From: Beijerinckia sp. 28-YEA-48
Lineage (GTDB): Bacteria > Pseudomonadota > Alphaproteobacteria > Rhizobiales > Beijerinckiaceae
Direction of reading: 5' to 3'
Assembly: GCF_900104955.1 (NCBI RefSeq)
Contig: NZ_FNSI01000001.1
Span: 2,576,001-2,640,000 of the forward strand
Length of the DNA: 64,000 nucleotides
How positions within the stretch are numbered: position 1 is the stretch's first letter; the number at the start of each line of letters is the position of its first letter. Below are positions 61,530-64,000 of the stretch, one piece after another. The notes beneath the pieces were generated by a model. The model made no database searches and was not told where the DNA came from. It was given only the letters and a program-made list of their open reading frames with translations. A program made the position numbers and the translations under genes.

Positions 61530-62342
61530 TCACACCTTCGGCAGCAGCGCGATGATCTCGCTATGGGCAATGCCCTTAGCCGCCGAGGCGATGTCGCCGT
61601 TCTTCAGCGCCTCCGCCGCCTGGACGAGATCAGCCATGACGCGGCGGTAGAGCGCGCCGCCGAGGCTGACGCGCTTGACGCCCGCTTCTTCCAAAACTTT
61701 CAACGGCACCGGGCCGCTGCGCGGTCCCACAACCACATTGACCGGCTTGGGCGCTACGGCGCGCACGACTTTCTTGATCGCATCGAGATCCGGCAGGCCG
61801 GGCGCATAGAGCACGTCGGCACCCAGTTCCGCGAAAGCAACAAGGCGGCGGATGGTGTCGTCGAGATCGGGCCGGCCTTGCAGGAAATTGTCGGTGCGCG
61901 CGGTGAGCACGATGCGGCCGCGCGCCGCCTGCACCGCGCCTTTGATGCGCGCCACGGCAGCGTCGAAATCATGGATCGGATGCTGCGGATCAGCGGTCGT
62001 GTCCTCGATGCCCAATCCGGCAAGGCCGCCGGCGATGGCGGCGCGCACAGTGAGCGCGCAATCTTCCGGCGAAGGACCGAAACCATCTTCAAGATCGCCA
62101 TTGATCGGCAGGCCGGTGAGCCGCGCCAGCATACTGGCGTTCTCCATCGCAATATCGCGGCTGATCGCATGGAAGCCATCGAGCCGGCCAAGCGCGAAGG
62201 CAATGGCCAGCGATGTGGAACCCAAGGCCTCGAAGCCGGCGCGCTTCAGCAGCACCGCTGAAGCGCCATCCCAGGCATTGGGCATGATGAAGGTGCGCGC
62301 ATGCAGCGCCAGAAAATGCTCATAAGCTTGCGGCTGAGACAT
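61530..62342 (-). CDS. Isocitrate lyase/PEP mutase-family enzyme
   Basis: A 270-residue TIM-barrel protein. LHARTFIMPNAWDGASAVLLKRAGFEALGSTSLAIAFALG and GLPINGDLEDGFG fit the family's oxaloacetate-decarboxylase/methylisocitrate-lyase-like branch. So does LAGLGIEDTTADPQHPIHDFDAAVARI. The catalytic KKCGH loop of true isocitrate lyases is absent. These enzymes break C-C or P-C bonds next to a carboxylate with Mg2+. Product unknown. Convergent with DUF1772 and 71 bp downstream of a small GNAT gene. Confidence 0.87.
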   Translation of the reverse strand: MSQPQAYEHFLALHARTFIMPNAWDGASAVLLKRAGFEALGSTSLAIAFALGRLDGFHAISRDIAMENASMLARLTGLPINGDLEDGFGPSPEDCALTVRAAIAGGLAGLGIEDTTADPQHPIHDFDAAVARIKGAVQAARGRIVLTARTDNFLQGRPDLDDTIRRLVAFAELGADVLYAPGLPDLDAIKKVVRAVAPKPVNVVVGPRSGPVPLKVLEEAGVKRVSLGGALYRRVMADLVQAAEALKNGDIASAAKGIAHSEIIALLPKV

Positions 62343-62413
62343 GAGAGGCCTCCCGATGGGGGCGCGACTGTCGGACGAACCAGCGCGCCAGGCAAATCAT
62401 GGCTGGGCTGCGA

Positions 62414-62731
62414 TTATGGATCCTCGCCGGGCTTTGTGGTGAAGGCATCGGCCCATTCCGGACGCTTGGCGTATTGCGCCCGCACATAGGGGCAACGCGG
62501 CACGATCTTGAAGCCGGATTGGCGGGCGTCGGCCACCATATGTTCGACAAGAGCGAGCGCCACGCCGGTGCCGCGCATAGCCGGCGGCGCGCCGGTGTGG
62601 TCGGCGCTGACGATGCCCGGGCCTTCAATGGTGAAAGCGATTTCCGCCTCGGCGTCGATGCCGGCGACGTGCGCCACGTAGCGGCCGTGGCTGGCGTCGC
62701 GCATGTCTTTCGTGATGGTGATCGCGCTCAT
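62414..62731 (-). CDS. Small GNAT-like N-acetyltransferase (YjdJ type)
   Basis: A 105-residue minimal acetyltransferase. EAEIAFTIEGPGIVSADHTGAPPAMRGTGVALALVEHMVADARQSGFKIVPRCPYVRAQYAKRPEWAD matches the compact YjdJ/NATD1 family, which keeps the acetyl-CoA site R-G-x-G but lacks the N-terminal strands of ordinary GNATs. ATG at 62731 was chosen because homology starts at MSAITITKD; the open frame upstream to 63007 overlaps the divergent surface-protein gene. Substrate unknown. Confidence 0.85.
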   Translation of the reverse strand: MSAITITKDMRDASHGRYVAHVAGIDAEAEIAFTIEGPGIVSADHTGAPPAMRGTGVALALVEHMVADARQSGFKIVPRCPYVRAQYAKRPEWADAFTTKPGEDP

Positions 62732-62943
62732 GAATCCTTCAACCCCGCGTTGCCCCTGCCTCTTGGGCTCCCCTTCCGTCGATATCGCCTGGTTTCGCCG
62801 CCGTCGAGGGCGCCATCGGCCCAATTGAGCAAAAGCGGCCAGGAACGCCGTGTGGTCGCATCCCCACACAAGCCAAAAAAGCTTTATGCCACAGAAAGAT
62901 AGGCCGATAGCGGGGCTGGCGTTGGCAGAATCATCGCTATACG

Positions 62944-64000
62944 ATGCAGGAATCGCGCGGGAATGTGGCCAGGGGCTTGGCTGCCGCGATTGGGGCTTTG
63001 GGCACAATGTTCGGATGGCAGGTTTCCAGGCTCGGCATCGCCATGCCGAGGCGCAATGGCGCGTTTCTTTCCGGTGTGTCGGTGATGACCCTACTGCTAG
63101 CCAGCAGCCTAGGCATCGTGCTCACATCTGGCTCGGCCATCGGTCAGGAAATTCTTTACAGCGGCGGCAGAGGCGGCAATGGCACGCCGGATGCCGGCGG
63201 CATCGTTGGCGGCGGCGGGGGCGGTGGCGGCTTTGGCCCAGGCGGAAGCGCTGACATCAATCCCGGTCAATCTGGCTCAGCGACAGACGGCGGAAGCAGT
63301 GGCAGCGGAAACGCGGGTGGCGCCGGCGGCGGAACAGTTTCGAATTCGACGCCTTTGGCTCAGGGTTATGTGGGTGGCAACGGCGTCACCAGTCTCTCCG
63401 GCGGCGGCGGTGGCGGCACTGGCCTTGTGCTAACCGGCAACGGTTCCACAGACACGAATGGACGAACCATCACTGGCGGCGTGGGCGGCGGTGTCATCGC
63501 TGCAAGCAGCGGCCGCGGCAGCGGCGGCGGCGGAACCGGTCTTCTCGCACAGGATGGCCGTAACGTCCTGATCAACAGCAGCACCATCAGCGGCGGCGAT
63601 GGCGGGAATGGCGACTTCACTAACCCCAATAATTTCTCGCATGGCGGCGGCGGTGGTGCGGGTATCTTTCTGCAATCAGGTGGCAGTATCAGCAACGTCA
63701 GCGGCAACGTTCAGGGCGGCAACGGTGGCTATGGTTCGTTTGGCGGCGATGGCGGCGATGGCGGGGCCGGTATATTGGCCAACAATGGCAGCATCGAAAA
63801 CGCTGGCATCATCACCGGCGGCGTCGGTGGCTCTACAGCCTATATACAATTTCCCCAGCTCGCAGGCCGCAGCGGTGTCGGAGGTGCCGGTATCGAGGCT
63901 TGGGGCACGACGATCACCAATATGGCCAGTGGTCAGATCACTGGGGGTATGGGCGGGGCAAATATATACGCGGGCGTTGGCGGCGATGGCGTGATGCTCC
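62944..64000 (+). CDS. Glycine-rich autotransporter-like surface protein, C terminus off window
   Basis: The frame is open from ATG 62944 to the window end, 352 residues. A long N terminus of about 65 residues resembles an extended signal peptide of type V secretion: a basic start, then FLSGVSVMTLLLASSLGIVL and a cleavage region SAIGQ. Gly/Asn/Ser-rich repeats follow, such as GGGGGGGTGLVLTGNG, ISGGDGGNGDF and NNGSIENAGIITGGVGGS. The I-x-N-x-G-x-I-T-G-G pattern recurs every 50-60 residues and predicts a right-handed beta helix. Such proteins usually end in an autotransporter barrel, which would lie beyond 64000. No strong ribosome site is visible before the ATG. Confidence 0.75.
   Translation, partial: MQESRGNVARGLAAAIGALGTMFGWQVSRLGIAMPRRNGAFLSGVSVMTLLLASSLGIVLTSGSAIGQEILYSGGRGGNGTPDAGGIVGGGGGGGGFGPGGSADINPGQSGSATDGGSSGSGNAGGAGGGTVSNSTPLAQGYVGGNGVTSLSGGGGGGTGLVLTGNGSTDTNGRTITGGVGGGVIAASSGRGSGGGGTGLLAQDGRNVLINSSTISGGDGGNGDFTNPNNFSHGGGGGAGIFLQSGGSISNVSGNVQGGNGGYGSFGGDGGDGGAGILANNGSIENAGIITGGVGGSTAYIQFPQLAGRSGVGGAGIEAWGTTITNMASGQITGGMGGANIYAGVGGDGVML

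Overview
The window reads as chromosome of an alphaproteobacterium, most likely Hyphomicrobiales (Beijerinckiaceae/Xanthobacteraceae/Bradyrhizobiaceae-like). The basis is high GC, a psd-pssA / infA-maf-yacG neighbourhood, DUF2865 and CreA proteins, an Atm1-type exporter, abundant TRAP and Bug-type binding proteins, and dispersed palindromic intergenic repeats of the rhizobial kind. No rRNA, tRNA, integrase, transposase or CRISPR array was recognised. The genus is inference.

Layout. 1-2.7 kb (minus): phosphatidylethanolamine synthesis (psd, pssA), infA, maf and a yacG cut by the left edge. 3-10.3 kb: a CrtI-like FAD oxidoreductase, an orphan ABC binding protein, an Atm1-type exporter, a LysM protein, a LOG-family phosphoribohydrolase and a small secreted protein. 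10.5-15.5 kb: a divergent HxlR/SnoaL pair and a tightly overlapped cysS-GNAT-cimA operon. 15.9-25.5 kb: MarR, CreA, DUF2865, a Tad-like von Willebrand protein, a LysR/GST/PNPOx-like unit, a VOC protein, an exported intradiol dioxygenase, a 25-codon candidate ORF with an extreme Shine-Dalgarno, and a TauD/TfdA dioxygenase. 25.7-37.8 kb: MscS channel, NAD synthetase, YeeE/YedE transporter, L,D-transpeptidase, moaA, an EamA permease, a complete TRAP transporter whose binding protein is convergent with its permeases, and a hydroxyisobutyrate-dehydrogenase-like enzyme. 38-42.8 kb: a methyltransferase with a divergent XRE regulator, then a 1012-residue caspase-fold protein that has lost both catalytic residues and ends in a polyglutamine minisatellite.

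43.2-51.8 kb is the most distinctive part: a TetR regulator, an alpha/beta hydrolase, a Bug-type binding protein, a NicX-like 2,5-dihydroxypyridine dioxygenase, a second alpha/beta hydrolase and a complete RbsABC-type ABC transporter. The TetR/hydrolase gap and the gap before the NicX-like gene carry near-identical promoters, each with two inverted repeats. This suggests one TetR regulon for uptake and ring cleavage of an N-heteroaromatic compound (inference).

51.8-64 kb: two divergent citrate-synthase paralogues, one fused to an N-terminal helix-turn-helix; a two-domain metallo-beta-lactamase-fold hydrolase; a GNAT; an AraC/Bug/M24-like unit; a MarR/monooxygenase/DUF1772 unit with tandem operators; a PEP-mutase/isocitrate-lyase family enzyme; a small GNAT; and the first 352 residues of a glycine-rich, autotransporter-like surface protein that runs off the right edge.

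Three copies of a roughly 100 bp structured repeat sit in sense orientation just upstream of three transporter genes (YeeE, TRAP small permease, TRAP binding protein). Their terminal stems show compensatory changes.
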